Positions 35,391 through 45,610 are shown, counted from the first letter of the stretch. The stretch: 64,000 nucleotides of DNA from J054 sp963850255 (GCA_963850255.1 CAWKLL010000016.1:1-64000); one strand, 5' to 3'. Made by a program: numbers and translations. Notes: generated from the letters alone by a model not told the origin.

Positions 35391-36680
35391 ATGTCCAGCC
35401 AGCCCGTCAGTTCTTCTCGCTACGCCCCGCTACTGCGCCATCTTGAGCGTAGTATGGCGGCGCGAGAGGTTAACGGTCTCGGCCTGATCCTGGTGCGACT
35501 GGATGGCCTGGCCAGGATCAATGGTGAATTCGGCTATGCCTGCGGCGACCTGGTTATCGAAGAAATTGGCCGACGCTTGCAAGCTATTGCTCGACGTCAT
35601 GACGCGGTACTGCCGCTGCCCGGACTGGGCTATGCTTTTGTGATCTGCAATCCCCTGCATTCTGGTCACGCGGTGCTGGCGGCCGAGCGCGTGGCGCGGG
35701 AGTCGGAAGAGGCCATCGGCATTGCTGCCGGACGGGTGCGTGTGCGCCTGCATATTGGTGTGTCATTGTGGCCGGCAGTGGCCGCCGACGCTGATGACCT
35801 GCTGCGCCAGTGTGAAGCTGCGCTGGCTCTGGCCCGTCACCGCGATGAAGACTATGTGGTTTTCGACGGTGACCAGACTATTCGCCATGCGGGGTTGCAG
35901 GGCAGTTTGTTTGATGTCGACGAAGCCATCGAGGCCGGTGAATTTGAGCTTCACTATCAACCCAAGTTACGCATGCGCGACGGTCGCCTTTATGGCGCGG
36001 AAGCGCTGATTCGCTGGCATAGCCCCGAAGCCGGTTTGGTCAGTCCGGCCGCCTTTCTGCCGGCCATTGAGCAAACCCGCGGCATTCGTACGCTGTTTAA
36101 TTTCGTGCTGAACGCAGCCTTGCGCGAAGCCGGTGACTGGTGTCGGCAGCAGAGCGACTTTTATATCGCAGTGAATGCGTCGCCCGGCAACCTCGAAGAT
36201 CCTGACCTGGCCGATATGGTGGCCGATTCGCTTGCAGTCTGGAATTTCCCGGCCGAGCAATTGATTCTTGAAATCACCGAAACCGCGCTGATGCACGACC
36301 CCGTGGCCAGTTCTGCCATGCTTCAGCGCTTACACGACCTGGGTATCCGCCTTGCCATTGATGACTTCGGTACCGGCTACTCCAGCCTGACTTACTTGCG
36401 CAGCGTGCCGGCCCATGAGCTGAAAATCGATCGCTCCTTCGTCAACCCGATGCTGACCAGTCAAAGCGATCGGGAAATTGTTGGCGCGGTGATCCGCCTG
36501 GGCCACGCGCTCAATATGGATGTGGTGGCTGAAGGTATTGAGGATGCGGATGTCATGCAGGCGCTAAAGGCTATGGGTTGTGACATTGGCCAGGGTTACT
36601 ACCTGGGCATGCCATCAACCGCTGAATCCTTTCAGAAGAGCTGGTTGAGCGGCTTGCAGGCCGATCCCGTGGCTGGCTGA
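35391..36680 (+). CDS. Degenerate GGDEF plus EAL-domain phosphodiesterase
   Basis: Seen: an N-terminal GGDEF-like domain (about 1-165) where the active-site motif is replaced (YACGDLVIEE), so no cyclase is expected. A complete EAL domain follows (about 175-415) with GAEALIRW, VNASPGNL, LILEITETALM, AIDDFGTGYSSLTYL, ELKIDRSFV, VAEGIED and QGYYLGMP. All residues usually needed for metal binding and catalysis are there, so this protein most likely cuts cyclic-di-GMP. 429 residues. No sensor or transmembrane part is visible. It lies 13 bases behind the HD-GYP gene, so two putative phosphodiesterases share a transcript. Confidence 0.9.
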   Translation: MSSQPVSSSRYAPLLRHLERSMAAREVNGLGLILVRLDGLARINGEFGYACGDLVIEEIGRRLQAIARRHDAVLPLPGLGYAFVICNPLHSGHAVLAAERVARESEEAIGIAAGRVRVRLHIGVSLWPAVAADADDLLRQCEAALALARHRDEDYVVFDGDQTIRHAGLQGSLFDVDEAIEAGEFELHYQPKLRMRDGRLYGAEALIRWHSPEAGLVSPAAFLPAIEQTRGIRTLFNFVLNAALREAGDWCRQQSDFYIAVNASPGNLEDPDLADMVADSLAVWNFPAEQLILEITETALMHDPVASSAMLQRLHDLGIRLAIDDFGTGYSSLTYLRSVPAHELKIDRSFVNPMLTSQSDREIVGAVIRLGHALNMDVVAEGIEDADVMQALKAMGCDIGQGYYLGMPSTAESFQKSWLSGLQADPVAG

Positions 36681-36704
36681 ACGGCCGCGGTCGCAGTCAG
36701 CTGC

Positions 36705-38897
36705 TTACCCGGCCAGCAAGGCCTGGCGATTTAGCGGCAGGCTGCGAAAGCGCTTGCCGCTGGCGGCATACACGGCGTTGGCCAGCGCCGGCGCGACGGC
36801 CGGCAGGGCCGGTTCGCCGGCGCCTGTGGGCGCATGCTCGTTGCTGCTCAGCACCACATCTATGCGTTCGGGCGCTTCGGCCTGACGCAAAATCGGGTAG
36901 TCATTGAAGTTAGTTTGCGCAACCCGTCCGTTGGTCAGTTTCACGCCTTCGCGCAAGGCCGCCGATAAACCCTGCATGACGCTGCCTTCTACCTGCATGC
37001 GCGCGCCGGCGGGGTTAATCAGCAGGCCGCAGTCCAGCGCGGTTACCACGCGATGAATGTGAATGCGGCCGGGTTCCGGCAGCGAAGCTTCCACCACGGT
37101 GGCCGAATAGCTCAGATGATCGCGACAAAATGCGATGCCGCGACCACGCCCGGCGGCCAGAGGTTCATTCCAGTCGGCTGCCTCAGCGGCCAACTGCAGC
37201 ACGCTGCGTGCTCTTTCGACGTCGAAGGGGAACGCCGCATCCTGGCCCGGCAAATTCGTCGGCGGCGCGGTCATTAGTTCAAGGCGATAGTCGAGCGGGT
37301 CGCGACCGGCCGCATGCGCCAGTTCGTCAATAAAACTTTCCACCGCGAACGCGGTATGCGTGGTCGAGACGGCACGCCACCAGCCCAGCGGCAGTGGCGA
37401 GGGCAGTCGCGAGAATGCGCAGCGTCGATGGGAAATGCGATACGGCAGGTCGCACCGCACCGGTGGCTTCGTAGAGTCCGGGCCGATCGCTGTTCGGCGG
37501 CAACTGGTAACCGGCGAAGATGGCCGGGGTGCTGAAATGATGGTCCCAGGCCTCCGGCATTCCGTCGGCGTCTTGACTGGCGGTCAGTCGATGCAGCGCA
37601 CAGGGCCGGTAGAAATCATGCTGCAGGTCGTCCGCACGGCTCCAGACCAGTTGTACCGCCGGGCCATCCAGCGCTTTGGCCACCAGCGCAGCTTCAACGG
37701 CAAAGTCCACATTCAAGCGGCGGCCGAAAGAACCGCCAATGCGCGTGACATGCAGACGCAGTTGCTCCTGTGGCAGACCGGTGGCCTGGGCGGCCAGCAT
37801 GCGCGCGAAGTTGGGCGTTTGGCTGGGAGACCACAATTCCAGCAAACCGTCGTGGAAGCGCGCCGTGCAGTTTTGCGGCTCCAGCGAAGCATGCGCCAGC
37901 AGTGGCAGCGAATAATCTGCGCTAAGGGTTTTCCCGGCGGCTGCCAGGCTGTCTTCCGGCGTGCCGATTTTCAGCAATTCGTCTTCCGCCGGCGCATCCA
38001 GCAAGGCGCGCATGCGCGCCAGGTTGCCGCCATCGCTTTCCAGTTCGCCGGCGGGCGGGCGCCAGTCGATTTGCAGGGCGTCGCGGGCTTTAAAGGCCGC
38101 CCAGCTGCTGTCAGCCACCACCGCGACACCCGGTGCCACGCCGGCGTTACCCGCTATGGCGGGAATCTGAATGGTCTGAATGAAGCCTTCGATAGCCTTC
38201 GCAGCACTGTCATTCACGCTGACCAGGCTGCCGCCGAATATCGGGCAACGGGCCACGGCAGCAAACACCATGCCGGGCTGGCGCTGATCAATGCCGTAGC
38301 TCACCTTGCCGGTAAGAATCGCATTGAGATCCATGGGCGGCTGCGAGCGACCGATCAGTCGAAATTCACTGCTCGGTTTCAGCGGCGGGTCGGTCGGTAC
38401 CGGCATGTTGGCGATGCCTGGCAGCAGGCTGGCGTAATCGCTGCGGCGCCCGCTTGGCAAATGCACGATCATGCCCTGAATCGCGCGACACTCCTTCAGC
38501 GGCAGCTGCCACGCGCTGGCCGCTGCGCTACGCAACATTTCGCGCACGGCGGCGCCGGCCTTGCGCAGGTCGTTATAACGAGTCCGCACCGAGGCGCTGC
38601 CGCCGGTGCCCTGGGCGCCGTAGAGCCCGGCGTCTGCCGTGGCCTGCCGGGCGCTGACGTGGTCCCAGGGTATTTCCAGTTCTTCCGCGATTACCATGCT
38701 GAGCGTGGTGAGAATGCCCTGGCCCATTTCCGAACGCGGAATCGTGAGTTCGGCGGTGCCGTCGCTGAACAGGGTGACGAAAGCGTTGGCGGCCACCGGG
38801 CCATCGGCGAGCCCGCGCGAAGCCCAGGGAATTGTCAGGGTCAGTGCACCCGCGCTGCTGGCCTGCAGAAAGACGCGGCGATTAACGGGTAGCTGGC

Positions 38898-38901
<4 letters not shown>
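36705..38901 (-). pseudogene. Large molybdenum-hydroxylase subunit (isoquinoline 1-oxidoreductase beta-like), one frameshift
   Basis: Catalytic subunit of a xanthine-oxidase-family molybdenum hydroxylase of the IorB group. Seen: a Tat signal (NRRVFLQASSAGALTLTIPW), then RSEMGQGILTTLSMVIAEEL, AEAE-like stretches, ASLEPQNCTARF, VTRIGGSFGRRLN, and after a frame change near 37435 GWWRAVSTTHTAFAVESFID, then SPTGAGE-like APTGAGEPALP with the catalytic Glu. Total about 730 residues, normal length. The frame change lies in a conserved region. ATGA overlap with the small subunit upstream. No cytochrome subunit follows, although related operons often have one. Substrate unknown (aldehydes or N-heterocycles in the family). 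Confidence 0.85.
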
Positions 38902-39374
<473 letters not shown>

Positions 39375-39495
39375 GACCTGCCGAGTTCCCGTTGCTGGAT
39401 GGTGTACGACTATAAGGCGCTAAAGCCGGCGGCAACAAGCCGTGGTCTGCGTCCGCCGGAAAGTGCAACATGATCGTGTCCAAAGGAGCGAGATC

Positions 39496-40188
39496 ATGCC
39501 GAGACAAGTCTGGCAGCTGGCGCTGCTGTTGCCGTGGTTGTTTGCCTGTGCACCGTTGCGCGAGGCGCCCGAGTTACCGACGCAGTCGGGGCTTCCCTGG
39601 CCGGAGGATGCGCGCGAACTGCGCATCGAGCCGGGCTCCTCTGAATTGCGAGTGCTGGCCTATCGTGATGGTGCGCTGGCCCGGCTGGGCCACAACCATG
39701 TCATCAGTACCAGCCAGCTGGCCGGACGTGTCGCCTACACCGAAGTTTTGGACAACGCCTACCTGGAACTCAGCTTCCCCGTGCTCAGTCTTGAGGTTGA
39801 CCGCCCCGAACTTCGCGCGGAGGAGGGCGAAGATTTCCCCGGCGAAATTCCTCCCGCTGACATCAGCGGCACGCGCGCGAATATGCTCGGCGACAAGTTG
39901 CTGGATGCCTCGCGCTACCCGGAGATCAGTCTGTTTAGCCGAGCGGTCAGTGGCACGCTTGATGCCCTGGTCGTACAGGCCGAATTACTGATTAAAGACC
40001 AGCAGACCCTGGTCAGTTTTCCGTTGCAGGCACGCTGGGAGGATGATGCGCTGGTGGCGGTTGGCGAGCTGAACCTGAGTCAGACCAGTTTGGGCCTGGA
40101 GCCTTTTAGTGCCTTGCTGGGTGCGCTGACGGTGCGCGATGAAATGCGCCTGAAGTTTCGTATCGTGGCGCGAGAGCCGGGCCCTTAG
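39496..40188 (+). CDS. YceI-like lipoprotein
   Basis: Seen: a lipobox (LLLPWLFACAPL), then a YceI-like lipocalin fold: SSELRVLAYRDGALARLGHN, GTRANMLGDKLLDASRYPEI, TLVSFPLQARWED and FSALLGALTVRDEMRLKFRI. YceI proteins bind isoprenoid-type lipids in the periplasm. 230 residues from ATG at 39496, chosen for its GGAGCGAG site. The stop overlaps the stop of the convergent radical SAM gene by four bases. Confidence 0.85.
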   Translation: MPRQVWQLALLLPWLFACAPLREAPELPTQSGLPWPEDARELRIEPGSSELRVLAYRDGALARLGHNHVISTSQLAGRVAYTEVLDNAYLELSFPVLSLEVDRPELRAEEGEDFPGEIPPADISGTRANMLGDKLLDASRYPEISLFSRAVSGTLDALVVQAELLIKDQQTLVSFPLQARWEDDALVAVGELNLSQTSLGLEPFSALLGALTVRDEMRLKFRIVAREPGP

Positions 40189-41273
40189 CCCGGCGCGTCA
40201 AACAGTTCGCCCTGGGTGGCACGACCGGGCACGCGAAAGCTGCGGGTATCTAACGCTGCACTGTGACCGGATTGCAGCTTATGGCGGCGACAGGCGCCGG
40301 CAAAGCGCTGCTGCAGCAGTTCGGCTAACGGTCCTTCACCGCGCATGCGGCTGCCGAAGCAGGGATCATTGGCGCGCCCGCCGCGGTATTGTCGTAGCAA
40401 ACTCATAATTCGTTTCGCGCGCAGCGGCCGCTGCTGCTGCAGCCAGTCAATAAACAACGGCTGTACCTCGTGCGGCAGGCGCAGCAGGATGTAGTCGGCC
40501 TGTTGTGCGCCGGCTGCGGCGCCGGCAGCCAGAATCGCGTCCAGTTCATGATCGTTAAGTCCGGGAATCACCGGCGCCAGCAACAGGTTTACCGGGATAC
40601 CCGCAGCGGTGAGCGTTTCGATGCTGCGCAGGCGCCGTGCGGGTGATGCCGTGCGCGGTTCCAGCACGCGCTTCAGGTCGTTGTCCAGGGTGGTCACGCT
40701 GATGCTCACCTGCACCAGGCGGTCTGCAGCCAGTTTCGTGAGTAAATCCAGATCGCGTTCAATCAGGGCGGACTTGGTAATCAGCGAAACCGGGTGGCGA
40801 TGTGCGTAGAGAATTTCCAGCAGCCTGCGGGTGATGCCTTGCTGTTTCTCGGCCGGCTGGTAGGCATCGGTGTTGGCGCCCATGGCGATGGTCTGGCAGC
40901 GATAACCGGGACGGGCCAGAAATTCGCGCAGTCGCTGGGCAGCATCAGCTTTGAAAAAAATCTGCGTTTCAAAATCCAGGCCCGGCGACAAATCCATATA
41001 GGCATGGGCCGGGCGCGCGTAGCAGTAAACGCAGCCGTGTTCGCAGCCGCGGTAGGGGTTGATGGACTGACGAAAATTGATATCCGGCGACTGATTGGTG
41101 GAGACGATGCTGCGCGAGCGTTCGGGTAACAGCCGGGTGTCTTTGCCGGGTGCCGGCCACTCATCGCACAACTCCGGATCATGGCTGCTGCGCTGACGCG
41201 TGAATCGCCCGTCAGGATTGGCCGTGGCACCGCGACCGCGCAGCGGGGCGAATTTTTTCTCCAGTGACGACAT
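40185..41273 (-). CDS. PA0069-type radical SAM protein (SplB-related)
   Basis: Radical SAM enzyme; related to spore photoproduct lyase but of unsettled function. Seen: the cluster motif CEHGCVYCYARPAHAYMDLS, binding a [4Fe-4S] cluster and SAM; NPYRGC just before; then MGANTDAYQPAEK, ITKSALIERDLDLL, VSISVTTLDNDLKRVLEPR and a C-terminal basic tail. 362 residues, complete. A LexA-type box touches the start codon, so the gene is probably SOS-induced, in line with a DNA-damage role. I recall the Pseudomonas counterpart PA0069 being listed in the SOS response; this should be checked. Confidence 0.9.
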   Translation of the reverse strand: MSSLEKKFAPLRGRGATANPDGRFTRQRSSHDPELCDEWPAPGKDTRLLPERSRSIVSTNQSPDINFRQSINPYRGCEHGCVYCYARPAHAYMDLSPGLDFETQIFFKADAAQRLREFLARPGYRCQTIAMGANTDAYQPAEKQQGITRRLLEILYAHRHPVSLITKSALIERDLDLLTKLAADRLVQVSISVTTLDNDLKRVLEPRTASPARRLRSIETLTAAGIPVNLLLAPVIPGLNDHELDAILAAGAAAGAQQADYILLRLPHEVQPLFIDWLQQQRPLRAKRIMSLLRQYRGGRANDPCFGSRMRGEGPLAELLQQRFAGACRRHKLQSGHSAALDTRSFRVPGRATQGELFDAPG

Positions 41274-41289
41274 CTGTATAAATATACAG
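41274..41289 (-). promoter_or_regulatory. LexA (SOS) box directly upstream of the radical SAM gene
   Basis: CTGTATAAATATACAG at 41274-41289 is a perfect match to CTGT-N8-ACAG with an AT-rich centre, and is flanked by TA on one side. Its end is the base next to the start codon of the minus-strand gene (41271-41273), so the box sits between promoter and coding region. It is about 90 bases upstream of the divergent membrane-fusion gene. Confidence 0.85.
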
Positions 41290-41380
41290 TATTGATTGCG
41301 GAAAGCCCCGATCCTCGCTGCAGCGCCGCGGCTTTATACTGGCGCGCCTTTAAGCTTCCCTGCTGCTGCGGAGTCGATTC

Positions 41381-42508
41381 TTGAGTAAGCGCAACCTCGT
41401 CATCCTGGTGCTGATACTGCTGGTCGCAGCCGCCGCTGTGGCCTTCCTGATGCGGTCCCAGCCGATTTCCGTCAGTGTTGTTGCCGTAGCCCGGGGCACC
41501 GTGGTGGCCACGGTTTCCAATACCCGCGCCGGTACGGTCGACGCCTGTCGCCGCGCCGGCCTGTCGCCGGGCGTCGGTGGTCAGCTGGCCAAACTGCCGG
41601 CGCGCGAGGGTGACGCAGTGCAGGCCGAGCAGATTCTGCTGGAACTCTGGAACGATGATTTGCAGGCTGAATTACTGCTCGCGCAGCGCGATGCCGTGGC
41701 TGCCGTCGGTCGTGCCGATGAGGCCTGTGTGCGTGCCGATGTGGCTTCACGCGAGGCTCGGCGACTGGAGAGCCTGCTTGAGCGCGGCCTGTCCTCCGAG
41801 GAAGAGACCGATCGCGCCCGCGGCAACGCCAAGGCGCTGGCCGCCGGTTGCAAGGCCAGTCGCGATGCCGCCAAGGTCAATGACTCGCGCATTACCGTCG
41901 CGCGTGCGCGCCTGGAGCGCACCATCCTGCGCGCACCCTTTGACGGTGTCATCGCCAAGATCAACGGCGAGCTGGGCGAATTCATCACGCCCTCGCCGGT
42001 GGGCATCCAGACGCCACCGACGGTCGATCTGATCGACAACAGCTGTCTGTATATCAGTGCGCCCATCGATGAAGTCGACGCGCCGGCCGTGCGCGCCGGT
42101 CAATCGGCCATGGTGACCATGGATGCCTTTCCCGGCCAGCGCTTTGCCGGGGTGGTGCGACGCGTCGCGCCCTACGTCCTCGATCAGGAAAAGCAGGCAC
42201 GTACCGTTGAAATTGAGGCGGAGATTCGTGAGCGTGGCGAGGCCAACCTGTTGCCGGGCTACAGCGCCGACGTTGAGGTGTTGCTATCCAGCCGCGATGA
42301 CGTGCTGCGCGTACCGACCCAGGCCCTGATCGAAGGTACGCGTGCGCTGGTGCTGGCCGATGGCGTACTCGAAGCGCGCGAGGTCACACGCGGCACGGCA
42401 AACTGGGAATACGTCGAGGTGCTGGATGGCCTGAGTGAAGGCGAGCTGGTAGTGCTGTCGGTGGATCGCGAGGGTGTCGTCGCCGGCGCGGCCGCCGTCA
42501 GCGATTAG
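41381..42508 (+). CDS. Periplasmic adaptor (membrane fusion) protein of a MacAB-like exporter
   Basis: Seen: N-terminal membrane anchor (VILVLILLVAAAAVAFLM), lipoyl/biotinyl half domains (GTVDACRRAGLSPGVGGQLA, AREGDAVQAEQILLELWN), a long coiled coil (about 110-175), then LRAPFDGVIAKINGELGEFI and a beta-barrel part to GELVVLSVDREG. 375 residues. TTG is used as start at 41381, with GCGGAG eight bases upstream. It links inner-membrane ABC subunits with an outer-membrane channel, which is not encoded here. The three transport genes follow closely. Confidence 0.85.
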   Translation: MSKRNLVILVLILLVAAAAVAFLMRSQPISVSVVAVARGTVVATVSNTRAGTVDACRRAGLSPGVGGQLAKLPAREGDAVQAEQILLELWNDDLQAELLLAQRDAVAAVGRADEACVRADVASREARRLESLLERGLSSEEETDRARGNAKALAAGCKASRDAAKVNDSRITVARARLERTILRAPFDGVIAKINGELGEFITPSPVGIQTPPTVDLIDNSCLYISAPIDEVDAPAVRAGQSAMVTMDAFPGQRFAGVVRRVAPYVLDQEKQARTVEIEAEIRERGEANLLPGYSADVEVLLSSRDDVLRVPTQALIEGTRALVLADGVLEAREVTRGTANWEYVEVLDGLSEGELVVLSVDREGVVAGAAAVSD

Positions 42509-42523
42509 ACAGCAACCGTCGCA

Positions 42524-43201
42524 ATGATCGAATTAAAGGGCCTTTGCCGCGATTTCCAGGTCGGTGACCAGGTGGTGCATGCACTGGACCAGGTCCAGCT
42601 GAAAATTCCCGCCGGTCAATACGTGTCCATCATGGGGCCGTCCGGCTCGGGCAAGTCGACCCTGCTGAATATCCTCGGATTGCTGGATACCCCCACGGCC
42701 GGTAGCTACTGGCTGGACGGTAAAAACACCTCGCAGATGGATGATGATCACCTGGCCGCCACTCGTCAGAGCCAGATCGGCTTTGTCTTCCAGTCATTTC
42801 ACCTGGTGCCGCGGCTGAGTGCCTTTGAAAACGTTGAGCTGCCCATGGTGCTGGCCGGCCAGGCGTCCGCGCAGCGTCGCCAGCTGGGTGAACAGGCGCT
42901 GGATCGCGTCGGCCTCGCACATCGCTTCGATCATCGGCCCAACCAGCTGTCTGGTGGTGAACGCCAGCGAGTGGCCATCGCCCGGGCCATCGTGATGCAG
43001 CCAAAATTATTATTGGCTGACGAACCCACCGGTAATCTCGACAGCAAGTCGGGAGAAGAAATCGTTCAGCTGATGGAAGACCTGAATGACCAGGGCCTGA
43101 CGCTGCTGGTGGTGACCCACGATCGTTCGATAGGTCGGCGCGCTCATCGGCAGCTTAAATTTCGCGACGGCAAACTGGCCGAAGACAGCGCCCCCGTATG
43201 A
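42524..43201 (+). CDS. ABC transporter ATPase (MacB/LolD type)
   Basis: Seen: Walker A GPSGSGKSTLL, Q-loop FVFQSFHLVPRL, signature LSGGERQRVAIARA, Walker B LLLADEPTGNLD and an H-loop VVTHDRS. 225 residues, the short form that pairs with FtsX-type permeases. ATGA overlap with the first permease gene. Drives export or mechanical coupling with the adaptor and two permeases. Confidence 0.95.
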   Translation: MIELKGLCRDFQVGDQVVHALDQVQLKIPAGQYVSIMGPSGSGKSTLLNILGLLDTPTAGSYWLDGKNTSQMDDDHLAATRQSQIGFVFQSFHLVPRLSAFENVELPMVLAGQASAQRRQLGEQALDRVGLAHRFDHRPNQLSGGERQRVAIARAIVMQPKLLLADEPTGNLDSKSGEEIVQLMEDLNDQGLTLLVVTHDRSIGRRAHRQLKFRDGKLAEDSAPV

Positions 43202-44406
43202 GGTACCTGGATACCAATCGCATGGCCGCCGGCGCATTGCTGCGCTATCCCGGTCGCACCTTCATGATGCTGCTGGCCACCGCCATTGGCGTGGCCGCGG
43301 TGCTGGTGCTGACTTCCCTGGGCGAGGCGGCGCGCGCCTTTGTCAGTGGTGAGTTTCGGTCCCTGGGTACGCACCTGATTATTGTCTTGCCGGGGCGGTC
43401 GGAAACCAGTGGCGGCGGTCCCGGCATGATGATGGCGCAAACCCCGCGCGACCTGACCCTGGACGATGCGCGCGCTACTTTACGCAGTCCTTATGTCAGT
43501 TTGGCGGCGCCGGTCGTTGTCGGCGCGGCCTCGGTGAACCGCGGTTCGCTGGAGCGCGAGGTGACTGTGCTGGGGACCACGGCCGACTTCGCCACCATCC
43601 GCGATTGGACTATGGCCCTGGGCGAGTTTATGCCCGGGGTCGGCATGGAGCGGGCCGCGCCCCTGTGCGTGGTCGGCGCTACCATTCGCAAAGAGTTTTT
43701 TGGCAGCGACATGCCCCTGGGGCAGTGGATGCGGGTCGGTGACCGGCGTTGCCGGGTTACCGGGGTGCTGGCCGAGCAGGGCCAGTCCGTGGGCATTGAT
43801 GTGGATGAAGTGATTATCGTGCCGGTGGTGTCAGCGCAGGCCATGTTTGATTCGCCCGGGCTGTTTCGTATTCTGATCCAGGCCAACAGCCGCGATGCCA
43901 TGCTGCCGGCCAAACGCGATATCACGCGAATCATTAAAGACCGACACTACGGTGAAGAAGACGTCACGGTGATTACCCAGGATGCGGTGCTGGAAACTTT
44001 TGACGGTATTTTCGGCAATCTGACCAAGGCGCTGGCAGCCATCGCTTCCGTCAGCCTGGTGGTGGCCGGCGTGTTGATCATGAACGTGATGCTGGTGGCC
44101 GTTAGTCAGCGCACCGCGGAGATAGGTTTGCTCAAGGCGCTGGGCGCAACGCGCCGGCAGATCATTGGCCTGTTCGTTACCGAGGCTTTGTTCCTCGCCG
44201 CCATGGGTGGCGTCATCGGGATTGGCTTCGGCTACGCGGTCATCGGTGTGCTGCTGAGCCTGTTTCCGGAGTTCGAGTTTTCGCCGCCGCTGTGGGCCGT
44301 GGCCGGGGCGCTGCTGACAGCCATGGCCTCGGGTTTGTTTTTCGGCATTCTGCCGGCCCGCCGGGCCGCCGATCTTGATCCCATTGCCGCACTCACCGGG
44401 CGCTGA
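43198..44406 (+). CDS. FtsX/MacB-type ABC permease, first copy
   Basis: Seen: an N-terminal helix, a periplasmic MacB_PCD domain (about 45-260), then three C-terminal transmembrane helices with the FtsX pattern (ASVSLVVAGVLIMNVMLVAV, RTAEIGLLKALGATRRQIIG, EALFLAAMGGVIGIGFGYAV). 402 residues. This family moves no substrate through the membrane but drives conformational work in tripartite exporters. Its partner gene starts one base after its stop. Confidence 0.93.
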   Translation: MRYLDTNRMAAGALLRYPGRTFMMLLATAIGVAAVLVLTSLGEAARAFVSGEFRSLGTHLIIVLPGRSETSGGGPGMMMAQTPRDLTLDDARATLRSPYVSLAAPVVVGAASVNRGSLEREVTVLGTTADFATIRDWTMALGEFMPGVGMERAAPLCVVGATIRKEFFGSDMPLGQWMRVGDRRCRVTGVLAEQGQSVGIDVDEVIIVPVVSAQAMFDSPGLFRILIQANSRDAMLPAKRDITRIIKDRHYGEEDVTVITQDAVLETFDGIFGNLTKALAAIASVSLVVAGVLIMNVMLVAVSQRTAEIGLLKALGATRRQIIGLFVTEALFLAAMGGVIGIGFGYAVIGVLLSLFPEFEFSPPLWAVAGALLTAMASGLFFGILPARRAADLDPIAALTGR

Positions 44407-44407
44407 T

Positions 44408-45607
44408 ATGGAAGTTCGCGATCTGCTTCGCTACACCGCCTCGTCGGCCTTGTCGCATCGACTGCGCAGCAGCCTGACCGCCCTGGGGATTGCCATCGGC
44501 GTGACCGCGGTGGTGCTGCTGACTTCCGTCGGCACCGGTCTGCGGGAATACATGCTGACGGAATTCACCCAGTTCGGGACTAATATCGTGGCCATTAATC
44601 CCGGTGTTACCAACACCTTTGGCGCGCCCACCGGTGTCATCAATTCGCAGCGTCCGCTAACCCTGGACGATGCCGAGGCGCTCAAGCGTGTGCCTTACGT
44701 CATCGACACCATGGCCGCGGTGCAGGGCAATGCTTCGGTGGTGGCGAACGGCCGCGAGCGCCGCGTGATGGTGAATGGCGTGGGGCCTGAAATGCCACAG
44801 GTGTTTTCCTTTGCCGTCGCCCTGGGCGAGTTTTTGCCGCCCGACGATCCGCGTGCGCCACGCGCCCTGGCCGTGCTTGGCAGCAAGCTGCGCGATGAAC
44901 TGTATGGCAACGCCAATCCCCTCGGCGAACGTATTCGCGTCGGCGGTGATCGTTACCGGGTCATCGGTGTGATGGAGTCCAAAGGTACGGTGCTGGGCAT
45001 GGACCTGGACGATGTAGTCTACATTCCCGCCGCCCGGGGACTGTCGCTGTTCAATCGCGAGGGCGTGTTTGAAATCGACGTGCTGTACACAGATGCTTCG
45101 GTGGCCGATGAAGTAGTCAGTGGGGTACGTCGCATGCTGATCACGCGGCACGGTGGCGAGGACTTCACCATTGTTACTCAGCAGCAAATGCTGGATGTAC
45201 TCGGTTCGGTGCTCAACGTGGTGACCCTGGCCGTTGGCGCGCTGGGCAGTATCTCGCTGCTGGTCGGCGGCGTGGGCATTTTTACCATCATGACCATCGC
45301 CGTCCGTGAGCGAACCTTCGAGATCGGCCTGTTACGCGCCGTGGGTGCGCGCCGCAGCCAGGTCCGCAACCTGTTCGTTGGCGAGTCCATTTTGCTGGCC
45401 GGCTTTGGCGGCCTGGCCGGGCTGTTGCTCGGTGCGGCCATCGTCGAACTGGCCCGGCTGCTGCTGCCGAGCATGCCGCTGGCCTACTCGCTGCCTTACG
45501 CGGCGGCAGCCCTGCTGTTGTCGCTGGTCATTGGCTTGCTGGCCGGCGTCGTGCCGGCACAGCGTGCCGCGGCGCTGGATCCTGTGCAGGCGCTCAGGAC
45601 GGAGTAA
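44408..45607 (+). CDS. FtsX/MacB-type ABC permease, second copy
   Basis: Homologous in layout to the previous gene: N-terminal helix with RSSLTALGIAIGVTAVVLLT, MacB_PCD domain, and helices with GSISLLVGGVGIFTIMTIAV, RTFEIGLLRAVGARRSQVRN and a C-terminal AALDPVQALRTE. About 399 residues from the ATG at 44408, chosen because it follows the previous stop directly. Two separate permeases suggest a heterodimer, unlike MacB where one permease is fused to the ATPase. Confidence 0.93.
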   Translation: MEVRDLLRYTASSALSHRLRSSLTALGIAIGVTAVVLLTSVGTGLREYMLTEFTQFGTNIVAINPGVTNTFGAPTGVINSQRPLTLDDAEALKRVPYVIDTMAAVQGNASVVANGRERRVMVNGVGPEMPQVFSFAVALGEFLPPDDPRAPRALAVLGSKLRDELYGNANPLGERIRVGGDRYRVIGVMESKGTVLGMDLDDVVYIPAARGLSLFNREGVFEIDVLYTDASVADEVVSGVRRMLITRHGGEDFTIVTQQQMLDVLGSVLNVVTLAVGALGSISLLVGGVGIFTIMTIAVRERTFEIGLLRAVGARRSQVRNLFVGESILLAGFGGLAGLLLGAAIVELARLLLPSMPLAYSLPYAAAALLLSLVIGLLAGVVPAQRAAALDPVQALRTE

Positions 45608-45610
45608 GGC

